Position numbers and translations under genes: made by a program
The notes under the pieces: model-generated
Seen by the model: the letters and a program-made list of their open reading frames with translations, nothing else
Database searches by the model: none
What the model was told of the DNA's origin: nothing
NCBI RefSeq assembly: GCF_014647975.1
Contig: NZ_BMQF01000012.1
Coordinates: 186,001-250,000 of the forward strand
Direction: 5' to 3'
DNA length: 64,000 bases
From: Streptomyces fumigatiscleroticus
GTDB lineage: Bacteria; Actinomycetota; Actinomycetes; Streptomycetales; Streptomycetaceae
Shown here: positions 50,719 to 58,926 of the stretch, piece by piece
How the letters are laid out: every line of letters begins with the position of its first letter
Position numbering within the stretch: the stretch's first letter is position 1

Positions 50719-51257
50719 GTATATCCCTCTCGAAGGACTCGGGGCCCCCCAAGGCGGGGCGCGCTTTCCGCGCGTGGGACGCGGTCGTCGCGCTCCGCCC
50801 CGTCCGCCGGATGCTCGGTTTCGCGAGCTGGCTCTGGTGCGGCCGGCGGACGTGCCCGAGCGGTGCTCGCTGCACTCGGCGGAGGAATGTAGGGAGCCCG
50901 CCGGGTGCGCATCAACCAAGCCCTCGTCGCGCCAGGCCAGTTCATTGTTACCGCGAGTATCGGCGATTTTCGGACACCCACTTCATTCGCTGATATCCGG
51001 ATATGTCGACCAGCCGGACCGGCGATCTGTGACTCACTTCACCTCGCCAACATCCTTGGGTCTCCCACTACTTGACGCTGAGTGCCCGATTCCGAGACGC
51101 CGGTGACCCTGTGCGTCGGATGGTTCGATTCCGTACGCCGCCGGGCGTGACTCCCGCCACAGATCGGCCGTTGTCTTGTGCATGAGCCGGGGACCCGCCC
51201 GGACCACGGGCCGGGAGCCACCCGGCCTCGCCATGTACCGCATCCGAGGAGTCACCC
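50719..51257. other. Structured leader of the Rpf-like gene and divergent promoter region
   Basis: About 540 bp without a supported gene. The half next to the Rpf-like gene is very GC-rich with nested stems: GTCCGCCGG/CCGGCGGAC (50802-50810, 50843-50851) enclosing GCTCG/CGAGC (50813-50828), and GGGGCG/CGCCCC further in. The middle (50935-51060) is AT-richer and should hold the promoters. GTGA-CTCACT-TCAC (51029-51042) resembles a BldD site. GGCCGGG/CCCGGCC (51209-51227) is a small hairpin before the right-hand gene. I do not find the conserved blocks of the c-di-AMP (ydaO) riboswitch seen before other rpf genes. Confidence 0.45.
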
Positions 51258-52040
51258 GTGCCGCGCATGCTCGACGTCAGCGACGAGGTACGCGCCGAGA
51301 TCGGCGACGAAGAAGCCGACCGCCTGCTCGCCGGAGAGAACGCCCCGGGCAGTTACGACTGCACGTCCTGCCGCACCCCGGGCGATCCGGAGCGGGAGCG
51401 CACCAGCACCGTCCTGTTCATCGGGGACGAGACCGCCGTACTCGCCTTCGCCCACGCGGGCTGCCTGCCCTCGCAGGTCGTGCAGGTCACCGAGGAACAG
51501 CTCCAGGGGGCGGTGAAGTCCATCAGCGGTGACACCGTCGACCTGGAACCGGACAAGGTGGTGCCGGAGCAGGCCGTGCTCGGCGTGACCAGCGGACTGG
51601 TCCTGCTCGCCGGGGAGCTGCATCCGGCCCTGGTCGTCGAGCCGACCGCCCCCATCGCCCGGCCCGGCACCACCGGCACCGGCGACGACTTCCTGCCGCT
51701 CCTGATCGAGCAGGGCTTCATGCCGGTCACGGAGCTGTCCCGGGTACCGTCCGTGCTGCACGGCTGGTCCGTGCTGCTCGCCGTGGGCCGGCTGCACGCC
51801 GTGCTGCAACCCTCGGCCAACGGCGGCCAGCCGGTGGCCTGGTGGCAGGCGCACGAGCCGCTCCAGGTCACCGACGGCTGGCGCCAGGCCGCCAACAAGC
51901 ACCAGCAGGTGCTGATGTTCGCGGCACCGGTCGGGTCGATCGGGCGCCAGCCGCGGGAGGACCTGCTGCGGGAGGCCCTGGACAAGGCGGCGGCGAACGG
52001 AAAGCTGGTCGCCGCCGCCATGCCGCTCGCGGGGACCTGA
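51258..52040 (+). CDS. Conserved actinobacterial protein of unknown function
   Basis: 260 residues, cytoplasmic. Near the N-terminus SYDCTSCRTPGD and the later FAHAGCLPSQVVQV give Cys-x2-Cys and His-x2-Cys pairs that could bind zinc. The rest is a mixed alpha/beta domain (LLIEQGFMPVTELSRVPSVL, GWSVLLAVGRLHAVLQPS) that I cannot assign. GTG at 51258 has GAGGAG six bases upstream. It precedes another conserved hypothetical on the same strand and the der operon on the other. Its steady presence beside der in Streptomyces (recollection) suggests a core role, not an accessory one. Confidence 0.72.
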   Translation: MPRMLDVSDEVRAEIGDEEADRLLAGENAPGSYDCTSCRTPGDPERERTSTVLFIGDETAVLAFAHAGCLPSQVVQVTEEQLQGAVKSISGDTVDLEPDKVVPEQAVLGVTSGLVLLAGELHPALVVEPTAPIARPGTTGTGDDFLPLLIEQGFMPVTELSRVPSVLHGWSVLLAVGRLHAVLQPSANGGQPVAWWQAHEPLQVTDGWRQAANKHQQVLMFAAPVGSIGRQPREDLLREALDKAAANGKLVAAAMPLAGT

Positions 52041-52083
52041 CAGACGGCCGCATCTCTTCAGGTGCGGTGTCGTTTGGACATAC

Positions 52084-52485
52084 GTGCATCCATACGACGT
52101 TCCCCGCCGCCAGTCCTTCCAGCCGATCCACGTCCCGAGCGCCCGCTCCCTGCCGGAGCGGGAGATGTCCGCGTCGTGGTCGGCCCAGGACTTCCCGGGC
52201 AGTCTCTCGGCCACGCCCATCTACGACGCGCTCTACGACGAGTACGTCAAGTCCTTCCGCGCACTGCCGGGCGACCGCAGCGGCGAGGAGGACCTGGGCT
52301 TCATCGCCTTCGGGAACCTCCCGCACCGCTCCAGCAGCCCGTACGGCCGGCACACCCCCGGCGCGAGCGGCAACTCCTACAGCGCCTACAGCGCGGGGGT
52401 GCACAGCGCCCGCCACGGACAGCAGCCGCACTGGCAGCGCATGGCCCACCACGCGTTGCCGCCCGGTCCGCGCCGCGGCGTCTGA
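52084..52485 (+). CDS. Conserved small Streptomyces protein of unknown function
   Basis: 133 residues starting VHPYDVPRRQSFQPIHVPSA (GTG at 52084). The central part SASWSAQDFPGSLSATPIYD and ALYDEYVKSFRALPGDRSGE is likely the conserved core; the C-terminal 50 residues are Ser/Gly/His-rich and disordered. No signal peptide, helix pair or Cys. The ribosome-binding site is weak. It lies 43 bp after the previous gene, so co-transcription is possible, and is followed by a strong terminator. No function is suggested by the sequence. Confidence 0.65.
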   Translation: MHPYDVPRRQSFQPIHVPSARSLPEREMSASWSAQDFPGSLSATPIYDALYDEYVKSFRALPGDRSGEEDLGFIAFGNLPHRSSSPYGRHTPGASGNSYSAYSAGVHSARHGQQPHWQRMAHHALPPGPRRGV

Positions 52486-52492
52486 AACGGTG

Positions 52493-52537
52493 AACGGCTG
52501 AAGGGCGGCCCCGTCACGGGGCCGCCCTTCAGCCGTT
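52493..52537. terminator. Strong two-way terminator before der
   Basis: A perfect 21-bp stem (52493-52513 with 52517-52537) and a TCA loop, between convergent genes; the longest perfect terminator stem in the window. Confidence 0.88.
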
Positions 52538-52545
52538 TCGAGCCA

Positions 52546-54024
52546 CTACTTCTTCTTCGCGCCGCGCTTCTCGCGCACCCGCACGGACAGGTGGATCGGG
52601 GTCCCCTCGAAGCCGAACTCCTCGCGCAGCCGGCGCTCGATGAACCGCCGGTAGCCGGCCTCGATGAAACCGGTCGCGAACAGCACGAACCGCGGGGGCT
52701 TGGTGCCGGCCTGGGTGCCGAAGAGGATGCGCGGCTGCTTGCCGCCCCGGACCGGGTGCGGGTGGGAGGCGACCAGCTCGCCGAGGAAGGCGTTCAGCCG
52801 GCCGGTCGGGACCCGGGTCTCCCAGCCCGCCAGGGCCGTCTCGATCGCCGGGACCAGCTTCTCCATGTGGCGGCCGGTGCGCGCCGAGACATTCACCCGC
52901 GGCGCCCACGCCACCTGGCCGAGCTCGGTCTCGATCTCCCGCTCCAGGTAGTGGCGGCGCTCCTCGTCGAGGGTGTCCCACTTGTTGAAGGCCAGGACCA
53001 GGGCGCGGCCCGCCTCGACGGCCATGGTGACGATCCGCTGGTCCTGCACCGAGATCGACTCGGCCGCGTCGATCAGGACGACGGCGACCTCGGCCTTCTC
53101 CACGGCGGCCGCGGTGCGCAGCGAGGCGTAGTAGTCGGCGCCCTGCTGGAGGTGGACGCGCTTGCGGATGCCCGCCGTGTCGACGAACTTCCAGGTCCTC
53201 CCGCCCAGTTCGATCAGCTCGTCGACCGGGTCGCGGGTGGTGCCGGCCAGCTCGTTGACGACGACGCGCTCCTCGCCCGCCACCTTGTTCAGCAGCGAGG
53301 ACTTGCCGACGTTCGGACGGCCGATCAGGGCGATACGGCGCGGGCCGCCGACGGCGGCGGCAAAGGACTGCGCGGGCGCCTCCGGCAGCGCTTCCAGGAC
53401 CTTGTCCAGCATGTCGCCGGTGCCGCGGCCGTGCAGGGCCGACACCGGGTGCGGCTCGCCGAGCCCCAGGGACCACAGATAGGCGGCGTCGGCCTCGCCG
53501 CTGGGACCGTCGACCTTGTTGGCGCACAGCACGACGGGCTTGCCGGCCTTGCGCAGCAGCCGGACCACCGCCTCGTCGGTGTCGGTGGCGCCGACCTTGG
53601 CGTCCACCACGAAGACCACCGCGTCGGCGGCCTCGATGGCGTACTCGGCCTGCGCGGCCACGGAGGCGTCGATACCGAGCACGTCCTGCTCCCAGCCGCC
53701 GGTGTCGACGACCTTGAACCGGCGGCCCGCCCACTCGGCCTCGTAGGTGACGCGGTCGCGGGTGACGCCCGGCCGGTCCTCGACGACCGCCTCGCGGCGG
53801 CCGATGATGCGGTTCACCAGGGTCGACTTGCCGACATTGGGGCGGCCGACGACGGCGAGGACCGGCAGCGGGCCGTGCCCGGCCGCCTCGATCGCGCCCT
53901 CGACGTCCTCCAGGTCGAAGCCCTCTTCCGCGGCGAGCTCCATGAACTCCGCGAACTCGGCATCGCCAAGCGCTCCGTGCTCGTGCGCCTCGCCCGAGCC
54001 GTCGGAGTGGATCTGGTCGTTCAT
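52546..54024 (-). CDS. der: Ribosome-assembly GTPase Der (EngA)
   Basis: Tandem-domain GTPase of 492 residues needed for maturation of the large ribosomal subunit. Both G domains are complete: GRPNVGKSTL, DTGGWE and NKVD in the first; GRPNVGKSSL, DTAGIR and NKWD in the second; a KH-like domain follows (about 405-485) and the end is Lys-rich (REKRGAKKK). The N-terminal 50 residues are an acidic extension found in actinobacteria. ATG at 54024 has GAGGT nine bases upstream. It follows the cmk-plsC pair on the same strand. Confidence 0.97.
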   Translation of the reverse strand: MNDQIHSDGSGEAHEHGALGDAEFAEFMELAAEEGFDLEDVEGAIEAAGHGPLPVLAVVGRPNVGKSTLVNRIIGRREAVVEDRPGVTRDRVTYEAEWAGRRFKVVDTGGWEQDVLGIDASVAAQAEYAIEAADAVVFVVDAKVGATDTDEAVVRLLRKAGKPVVLCANKVDGPSGEADAAYLWSLGLGEPHPVSALHGRGTGDMLDKVLEALPEAPAQSFAAAVGGPRRIALIGRPNVGKSSLLNKVAGEERVVVNELAGTTRDPVDELIELGGRTWKFVDTAGIRKRVHLQQGADYYASLRTAAAVEKAEVAVVLIDAAESISVQDQRIVTMAVEAGRALVLAFNKWDTLDEERRHYLEREIETELGQVAWAPRVNVSARTGRHMEKLVPAIETALAGWETRVPTGRLNAFLGELVASHPHPVRGGKQPRILFGTQAGTKPPRFVLFATGFIEAGYRRFIERRLREEFGFEGTPIHLSVRVREKRGAKKK

Positions 54025-54101
54025 GAAGTCCGTACCTCGTCGTTCATCGTGGTGGTCGGTGGCCGGCCCGGTCGCGGGCTGATCCACTACTCAAGTGTCG
54101 C

Positions 54102-54746
54102 TCAGCGCCCGGTGAAGCGCCGGGCGTGCTCCAGGTGCGCGGTGAGCTGCTTCTGGATGCGCTCGGTCGCCTCGTCCAGCGCCCTGCGCGTACGCCGTCC
54201 GCTGCCGTCGCCCGCCTCGAACGGGTCGCCGAAGACGACGTCGATCCGGTGCCGCAGCGGAGGCAGCCCCGGTATCAACCGTCCGCGCCGCCCGGAACTT
54301 CCCAGTACGGCGACCGGGACGACCGGGGCGCCGCTGCGGACGGCGAAGTAGGCGAGCCCCGCGCGCAGCGAGGCGAAGTCGCCCTCGCCCCGGGTGCCCT
54401 CCGGGAAGATGCCCAGCACACCGCCGGCCTCCAGCACACCCAGCGCCCGGGTGACCGCCGTACGGTCGGTGCCCGCCCGGTCCACCTTCAGCTGGCCGAT
54501 GCCGGTCAGGAAGGGGTCGAGCGGCCCGGTGAACGCCTCCTTCTTGATCAGGAAGTGCACGGGCCGGGGTGCCACCCCCATGACCATCGGGCCGTCGATG
54601 TTGTGGGAGTGGTTCACCGCGAGGATCGCCGGGCCGGTCGCGGGCACCTTCCAGGCGCCGAGCACACGCGGCTTGAACAACCCGTACATCAGGCCGACGC
54701 CGATGCGCCGCCCGACCTCGGCGCCCCGCTCGGACGGCAGGCTCAC
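54102..54746 (-). CDS. Lysophospholipid acyltransferase (PlsC family)
   Basis: 214-residue membrane-associated acyltransferase, probably 1-acylglycerol-3-phosphate acyltransferase of phospholipid synthesis. The HX4D motif is NHSHNID (about residue 40), followed by IKKEAF and FPEGTRGEGD (the PEGTR acceptor-binding motif) and VPVAVLGS. GTG at 54746 overlaps the cmk stop (GTGA), so it is coupled to cmk; the pairing of a PlsC-like gene with cmk and der is common in actinobacteria. The longer frame from 54785 would overlap cmk by more and lacks support. Confidence 0.92.
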   Translation of the reverse strand: MSLPSERGAEVGRRIGVGLMYGLFKPRVLGAWKVPATGPAILAVNHSHNIDGPMVMGVAPRPVHFLIKKEAFTGPLDPFLTGIGQLKVDRAGTDRTAVTRALGVLEAGGVLGIFPEGTRGEGDFASLRAGLAYFAVRSGAPVVPVAVLGSSGRRGRLIPGLPPLRHRIDVVFGDPFEAGDGSGRRTRRALDEATERIQKQLTAHLEHARRFTGR

Positions 54747-55438
54747 TTCCCGGCCCGCTTCTCCTCGACGAGGGTGACCACGCACTCGACGACCTGCGTC
54801 AGCGTGAGGTCGGTGGTGTCCACCTCGATCGCGTCGTCCGCCTTGGCGAGCGGGGAGGTCTTGCGGCTGGAGTCCGCCGCGTCCCGCTTGATCAGGGCCT
54901 CCCGGGTGGCGTTGACGTCGGCGCCCTTCAGCTCACCGCTGCGGCGGGCGGCGCGCGCCTCGGCGGAGGCGGTGAGGAAGATCTTCAGGTCGGCGTCCGG
55001 CAGCACGGTGGTGCCGATGTCGCGGCCCTCGACCACGATGCCGTTCTCCGCGCCGGCCGCGATCGACCGCTGGAGCTCGGTGATCCGGGCCCGCACCTCG
55101 GGCACCGCGCTGACCGCGCTGACCTGGGAGGTGACCTCCTGGGTGCGGATCGGGCCGGAGACGTCCACACCGTCGACCGTGATGGTCGGGTTGGCCGGGT
55201 CGGTGCCGGAGACGATCTCGGGCTTGCCGGCCGCGGCGGCGACGGCGGCGGGGTCGCCGGTGTCGATCGCGTTGTTCACCATCCACCAGGTGATCGCCCG
55301 GTACTGGGCACCGGTGTCGAGGTAGCTCAGGCCGAGCTGCGCGGCCACGGCCTTCGACGTGCTGGACTTGCCCGTGCCGGAGGGGCCGTCGATGGCGACA
55401 ATCACTGCCGGGGCGGTCCGGGCGGCGCCGTTTTCCAC
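54743..55438 (-). CDS. cmk: Cytidylate kinase
   Basis: 231-residue kinase that phosphorylates CMP and dCMP with ATP in pyrimidine nucleotide supply. The P-loop is AIDGPSGTGKSSTSKAVA (residues 15-32), the CMP-binding insert has DTGAQYRAITW and VVEGRDIGTTVLPDA, and the lid is RDAADSSRKTSPLAKADDA. GTG at 55438 has GGAAGGTG upstream. It sits between the prephenate dehydrogenase gene (150 bp away, same strand) and plsC, with which it overlaps. Confidence 0.97.
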   Translation of the reverse strand: MENGAARTAPAVIVAIDGPSGTGKSSTSKAVAAQLGLSYLDTGAQYRAITWWMVNNAIDTGDPAAVAAAAGKPEIVSGTDPANPTITVDGVDVSGPIRTQEVTSQVSAVSAVPEVRARITELQRSIAAGAENGIVVEGRDIGTTVLPDADLKIFLTASAEARAARRSGELKGADVNATREALIKRDAADSSRKTSPLAKADDAIEVDTTDLTLTQVVECVVTLVEEKRAGK

Positions 55439-55589
55439 GGGTGGACACCTTCCTGGTGCGAGGTGGTGGCTGCGGTGCGGGGCGCGAGCGCGCCCCGCAC
55501 AAGGTTACTGGCTCGTCCCGGGCCCTGAGACAGCCGCCCGAACCCGGGGCACCGGCGGGATCCCCGGGCCCCGACGGGGCCCCGAGAGA

Positions 55590-56675
55590 TCACTGGCGGA
55601 GCGCCCAGCCCCGCTCCCGCAGGGCCGCCGCCAGCACCGGCGCCGCCTTCGGCTCCACCGTCAGCTGCACCAGACCGGCCTGCTGCCCGGTGGCGTGCTC
55701 GATCCGCACGTCCTCGATGTTGACCCCGGCCCGGTCCGCGTCCGCGAAGATACGGGCCAGCTGGCCGGGCTGGTCGTCGATGAGGACGGCCACGGTCTCG
55801 TAGACCCGCGGGGCACTCCCGTGCTTGCCGGGAACCCGGACCTGCCCGGCGTTGCCCCGGCGCAGGACGTTCTCGATGCCGGCGGCGCCCTCGGTGCGCT
55901 TGGCCTCGTCGGAGGACTGCAGGGCGCGCAGGGCCCGTACCGTCTCCTCCAGGTCGGCGGCGATGTCCGTGAGCAGGTCGGCGACCGGCCCCGGGTTGGC
56001 GGAGAGGATGTCGATCCACATCGCCGGGTCGGAGGCGGCGATCCGGGTCACGTCGCGGATGCCCTGGCCGCACAGCCGTACGGCGGCCTCCTCGGCGTGC
56101 TCCAGGCGCGCGGCGACCAGGCCGGACATCACCTGGGGCATGTGCGAGACGAGGGCCACGGCACGGTCGTGGGCGTCGACGTCCATCACCACGGGCACCG
56201 CCCGGCAGTGCGAGACCAGCTCCAGGGCGAGGTTCAGCACCTCGGTGTCGGTGTCCCGGTCCGGGGTCAGCACCCAGGGGCGGCCCTCGAAGAGGTCGGC
56301 GGTGGCGGCCAGCGGGCCGGAGCGCTCACGGCCCGACATCGGGTGCGTGCCGATGTACGCCGTCAGGTCCAGGCCGCGCGCCTGAAGCTCGCGGCGCGGG
56401 CCGCCCTTGACGCTGGCCACGTCGAGGTAGCCGCGTGCCGTGCCGCGCCGCATGGCGTCGGCGAGCACGTCCGCCACATGGGCCGGCGGGGCGGCGACGA
56501 CCGCCAGGTCGACGGGCCCGTCGGGGGCCTCGTCGGTGCCGGCGCCGAGCGCGGCGGCGGTACGGGCCTGCTCCGGGTCGTGGTCGGTGAGGTGGACGAC
56601 GACACCGCGCCGGGTCAGCGCGAGGGCGGCGGAGGTGCCGATGAGACCGGTGCCGATGACGAGTGCGGTCCTCAC
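55590..56675 (-). CDS. Prephenate dehydrogenase with ACT domain
   Basis: NAD(P)-dependent enzyme of tyrosine synthesis, 361 residues. The Rossmann motif is VIGTGLIGTSAALALTRRG (residues 5-23); the catalytic His is in THPMSGRERSG, and substrate region in AHDRAVALVSHMPQ. A C-terminal ACT domain (about 290-360; ETVAVLIDDQPGQLARIFAD) probably gives feedback control by tyrosine. GTG at 56675 overlaps the aroH stop (GTGA) and has GAAGGA upstream. The pair channels chorismate to 4-hydroxyphenylpyruvate or, through arogenate, to tyrosine. Confidence 0.95.
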   Translation of the reverse strand: MRTALVIGTGLIGTSAALALTRRGVVVHLTDHDPEQARTAAALGAGTDEAPDGPVDLAVVAAPPAHVADVLADAMRRGTARGYLDVASVKGGPRRELQARGLDLTAYIGTHPMSGRERSGPLAATADLFEGRPWVLTPDRDTDTEVLNLALELVSHCRAVPVVMDVDAHDRAVALVSHMPQVMSGLVAARLEHAEEAAVRLCGQGIRDVTRIAASDPAMWIDILSANPGPVADLLTDIAADLEETVRALRALQSSDEAKRTEGAAGIENVLRRGNAGQVRVPGKHGSAPRVYETVAVLIDDQPGQLARIFADADRAGVNIEDVRIEHATGQQAGLVQLTVEPKAAPVLAAALRERGWALRQ

Positions 56676-57034
56676 TGGGCGATGTCCTTCCGCAGCTCGG
56701 CGGCGGCACCGAGATAGACATGGGCGATCTCGGCGCGCGGCCGGTCGGACTCGATGTGCGCCAGGACGCGGACCACGCGGGGCATGGCGCCCTCGATGTC
56801 CAGTTCCTGGGCGCAGATCAGCGGGACGTCGACGATGCCGAGCCCGCGGGCCGCGGCCGCCGGGAAGTCGCTGTGCAGGTCGGGCGTGGCCGTGAACCAG
56901 ATGCTGATCAGGTCGTCGGCGGTCAGGCCGTTGCGCTCCAGGATGGCGGTGAGCAGCGCCCGGACCCGCTCGTCCATGTGGCCGGCCTCGTCCCTGTCCA
57001 GTTGGACGGCGCCCCGGACCGCTCGTACCGCCAC
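56672..57034 (-). CDS. aroH: Chorismate mutase, AroH type
   Basis: 120-residue monofunctional chorismate mutase of the trimeric AroH class, converting chorismate to prephenate. Diagnostic parts are AVRAVRGAVQLDRDE at the start, ISIWFTATPDLHSDFPAAAA, and VPLICAQELDIEGAMPRVVR; the C-terminal HVYLGAAAELRKDI closes the active site. GTG at 57034 has AAGGAG seven bases upstream. Its stop overlaps the start of prephenate dehydrogenase, so the two consecutive tyrosine-pathway enzymes are made together. Confidence 0.97.
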   Translation of the reverse strand: MAVRAVRGAVQLDRDEAGHMDERVRALLTAILERNGLTADDLISIWFTATPDLHSDFPAAAARGLGIVDVPLICAQELDIEGAMPRVVRVLAHIESDRPRAEIAHVYLGAAAELRKDIAQ

Positions 57035-57235
57035 GGCGATGCTCCTTGCTGATCGTGCGTATCGGCTCTCGGCCGCCCAGCCTAGCCAGCCCGGTCAGGG
57101 CCGGTGCGCCACGCCCGCCCGCTGAGACGCCACCGGCCCGGGCGCCGACAAGGCCGGAACGCGCCCGTGCGCCCCTGGACGGCCGGGCCCGGGTCCGCTC
57201 TGATGGCAGCAAGCCGCCTCGGGGGGAGGCCCGTC

Positions 57236-57886
57236 GTGAAGCGTCCCGGACCCTTGCTCACCCTGCTCGTGGGAGTTCTGCTCGGCCTGTCGATGCTGGC
57301 GTTCAACACGGCGACGGGGACGAGGAGCGCGCCCTCCTCGTCCGCCGCGGAGCCGGAGCGGCCGCCGTCGGCCGAGGCGCCGGCGGCCTCCTCGCCGGCC
57401 GCCCCGCCGCGGGCGCCCGCGCCGGACGGCGCGTACACGGGCCGTACCGACGACGACTCGGCCGCCGTGGCCGTCACCGTCCGCGACAGGCGCGCGGTCG
57501 CCTACTACTGCGACGGCCGAGCCCGGGAGTCCTGGCTGCGGGGCGAGGTGCGGGACGACGGCGGTATGCGGCTCACCGGAAAGGACGGCGCCGAGCTGAA
57601 CGGCACGCTCCGGCAGGGCAGGCGGATCCGCGGCACGGTCGACGCCGGCGGCGGGCACCAGGCGTTCACCGCGGACCGGGCGGAGAAGCCGTCCGGTCCG
57701 TACCGGGCCACCGCCGACGTGCGCGATACGACGATCGACGGCGGCTGGGTGGTGCTGAAGGACGGCGGGCAGGTCGGCATCCTCACCCGCGACGGCACGC
57801 CAGGGCCCGCGCCGCGCATCGACCCGGAAACCGGCGTGGCGGCGGTCGACGGCCGGCGGATCACGGCCCGCCCCGTCACTCCCTGA
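57236..57886 (+). CDS. Putative secreted or membrane-anchored protein
   Basis: 216 residues, not assigned to a known family. A basic start and one hydrophobic segment (about residues 6-24; LLTLLVGVLLGLSMLAFN) suggest an anchor or signal peptide, followed by a Ser/Ala/Pro linker and a beta-rich domain (about 60-216; TVRDRRAVAYYCDGRARESW, DDGGMRLTGKDGAELNGTL). Repeated strand-turn patterns suggest a barrel or sandwich that binds a ligand. GTG at 57236 has GGAGG six bases upstream; an ATG at 57203 in frame lacks a site. It precedes the DUF6529/Rieske pair by 56 bp on the same strand. Confidence 0.7.
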   Translation: MKRPGPLLTLLVGVLLGLSMLAFNTATGTRSAPSSSAAEPERPPSAEAPAASSPAAPPRAPAPDGAYTGRTDDDSAAVAVTVRDRRAVAYYCDGRARESWLRGEVRDDGGMRLTGKDGAELNGTLRQGRRIRGTVDAGGGHQAFTADRAEKPSGPYRATADVRDTTIDGGWVVLKDGGQVGILTRDGTPGPAPRIDPETGVAAVDGRRITARPVTP

Positions 57887-57942
57887 CCCCGGCCCCTCGT
57901 CCGGTCCCCCGATCCCCCTCCTCATTCGCTCCGGGAGCCGAC

Positions 57943-58512
57943 ATGACCGTCGACCCGAACGCCCCGACCCAGGACGTCCCCGCGCCCCGGCCGCGTCCCG
58001 CCCGCTATCTGGTCCCGGCCCTCGTCGGCGCCGCGGTGGCCGTCGCCCTCGGGGCGTACGGGCAGGTCCACGACCCGACGGGCACCGCCTTCAACCTGGC
58101 CGGGTTCAGCAGCACCGGCGCGGTGAAGTCGTGGCTGGCGACGGCCGCGCTGTTCTTCGCCGTCGTGCAGGTGATCTCGGCGCTGATGCTGTACGGCCGG
58201 CTGCCGGGGCCGTCCTGGGCGGGGGTGCTGCACCGCTGGTCGGGCCGGGTGGCGTTCCTCGTGGCCGTACCGGTGGCGGTGCACTGTCTGTACGCGTTCG
58301 GCTACCGGACGTCCGACACGCGCGTGATGTGGCACTCCCTCCTGGGTTGCTTCTTCTTCGGTGCTTTCAGTGCCAAGATGCTGCTGCTCCGTTTCGAGCG
58401 GCTTCCCGCCCGGCTGCTGCCCCTGGTCGGCGGGCTGGTCTTCACCGCCCTCACGATCATCTGGCTGACCTCCGCCCTCTGGTTCTTCCGCACCTTCGGA
58501 GTGACGACATGA
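57943..58512 (+). CDS. DUF6529 membrane protein
   Basis: 189-residue membrane protein of the actinobacterial DUF6529 family with about five helices (from residue 22). His residues sit in or near helices (VLHRWSGRVAFLVAVPVAVH, MWHSLLGCFFFGAFSAKMLL), in positions that would suit b-type heme, as in small cytochrome b561-like proteins. ATG at 57943 follows GGGAG. Its stop overlaps the start of the Rieske gene (ATGA), which strongly suggests that the two form one membrane redox unit. The heme is inferred. Confidence 0.82.
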   Translation: MTVDPNAPTQDVPAPRPRPARYLVPALVGAAVAVALGAYGQVHDPTGTAFNLAGFSSTGAVKSWLATAALFFAVVQVISALMLYGRLPGPSWAGVLHRWSGRVAFLVAVPVAVHCLYAFGYRTSDTRVMWHSLLGCFFFGAFSAKMLLLRFERLPARLLPLVGGLVFTALTIIWLTSALWFFRTFGVTT

Positions 58513-58904
58513 CCCACCCCGCGACGCGCCGCGCGCTCCTTCTCGCGACGGGCGCGACGGCGCTCGCCGGTGGCTGCGGTGACGACAGCGGCTCCTCGTC
58601 CGCGAGCGAGGCCTCCGGAAAGGAACTGACCAGGACCGACGACGTCCCGGTCGGCGGCGGCACGGTCCTCAAGGACGACAAAGTGGTCGTGACCCAGCCG
58701 GAGAAGGACCGGTTCAAGGCCTTCTCGGCGGTCTGCACCCACCAGGGCTGCACGGTGGCCGACGTCTCCGGCTCCACGATCAACTGCGCCTGCCACGGCA
58801 GCAGATTCCGGATCGCCGACGGCTCGGTGGCCGCCGGTCCGGCCACCGAGCCGCTGCCGGCCAAGGAGATCACGGTGGACGGAAATTCGGTCCGGCTGAC
58901 CTGA
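58509..58904 (+). CDS. Rieske [2Fe-2S] lipoprotein
   Basis: 131-residue exported electron-transfer protein. The N-terminus has a short signal with lipobox LAGGC (Cys at about 24), after RRALLLATGATA, so it is lipid-anchored outside the membrane. The cluster ligands are in CTHQGC and CACHGSRF, the two canonical Cys-His boxes, with a Pro loop near GPATEPLPAKEI. It is translationally coupled to the DUF6529 protein, its probable electron partner. Such Rieske proteins lack the transmembrane helix of the bc complex subunit and are distinct from QcrA. Confidence 0.93.
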   Translation: MTHPATRRALLLATGATALAGGCGDDSGSSSASEASGKELTRTDDVPVGGGTVLKDDKVVVTQPEKDRFKAFSAVCTHQGCTVADVSGSTINCACHGSRFRIADGSVAAGPATEPLPAKEITVDGNSVRLT

Positions 58905-58926
58905 AGGTCCGCGTACGCTCCCGGGC

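Noticed and set aside
50086..50919. Longer Rpf-like protein starting upstream
   Set aside because: The frame is open by chance through the structured leader; the good ribosome-binding site and signal peptide start at 50718.
50719..50960. c-di-AMP (ydaO) riboswitch before the Rpf-like gene
   Set aside because: The conserved GGGGTGAAT and CCCGTCAGCTAACC-like blocks are not found by eye; kept only as an unassigned structured leader.
51100..51150. GGTTCGATTCC at 51121 looks like a tRNA T-loop
   Set aside because: No matching acceptor stem, D-arm or anticodon arm can be drawn in the preceding 70 bases.
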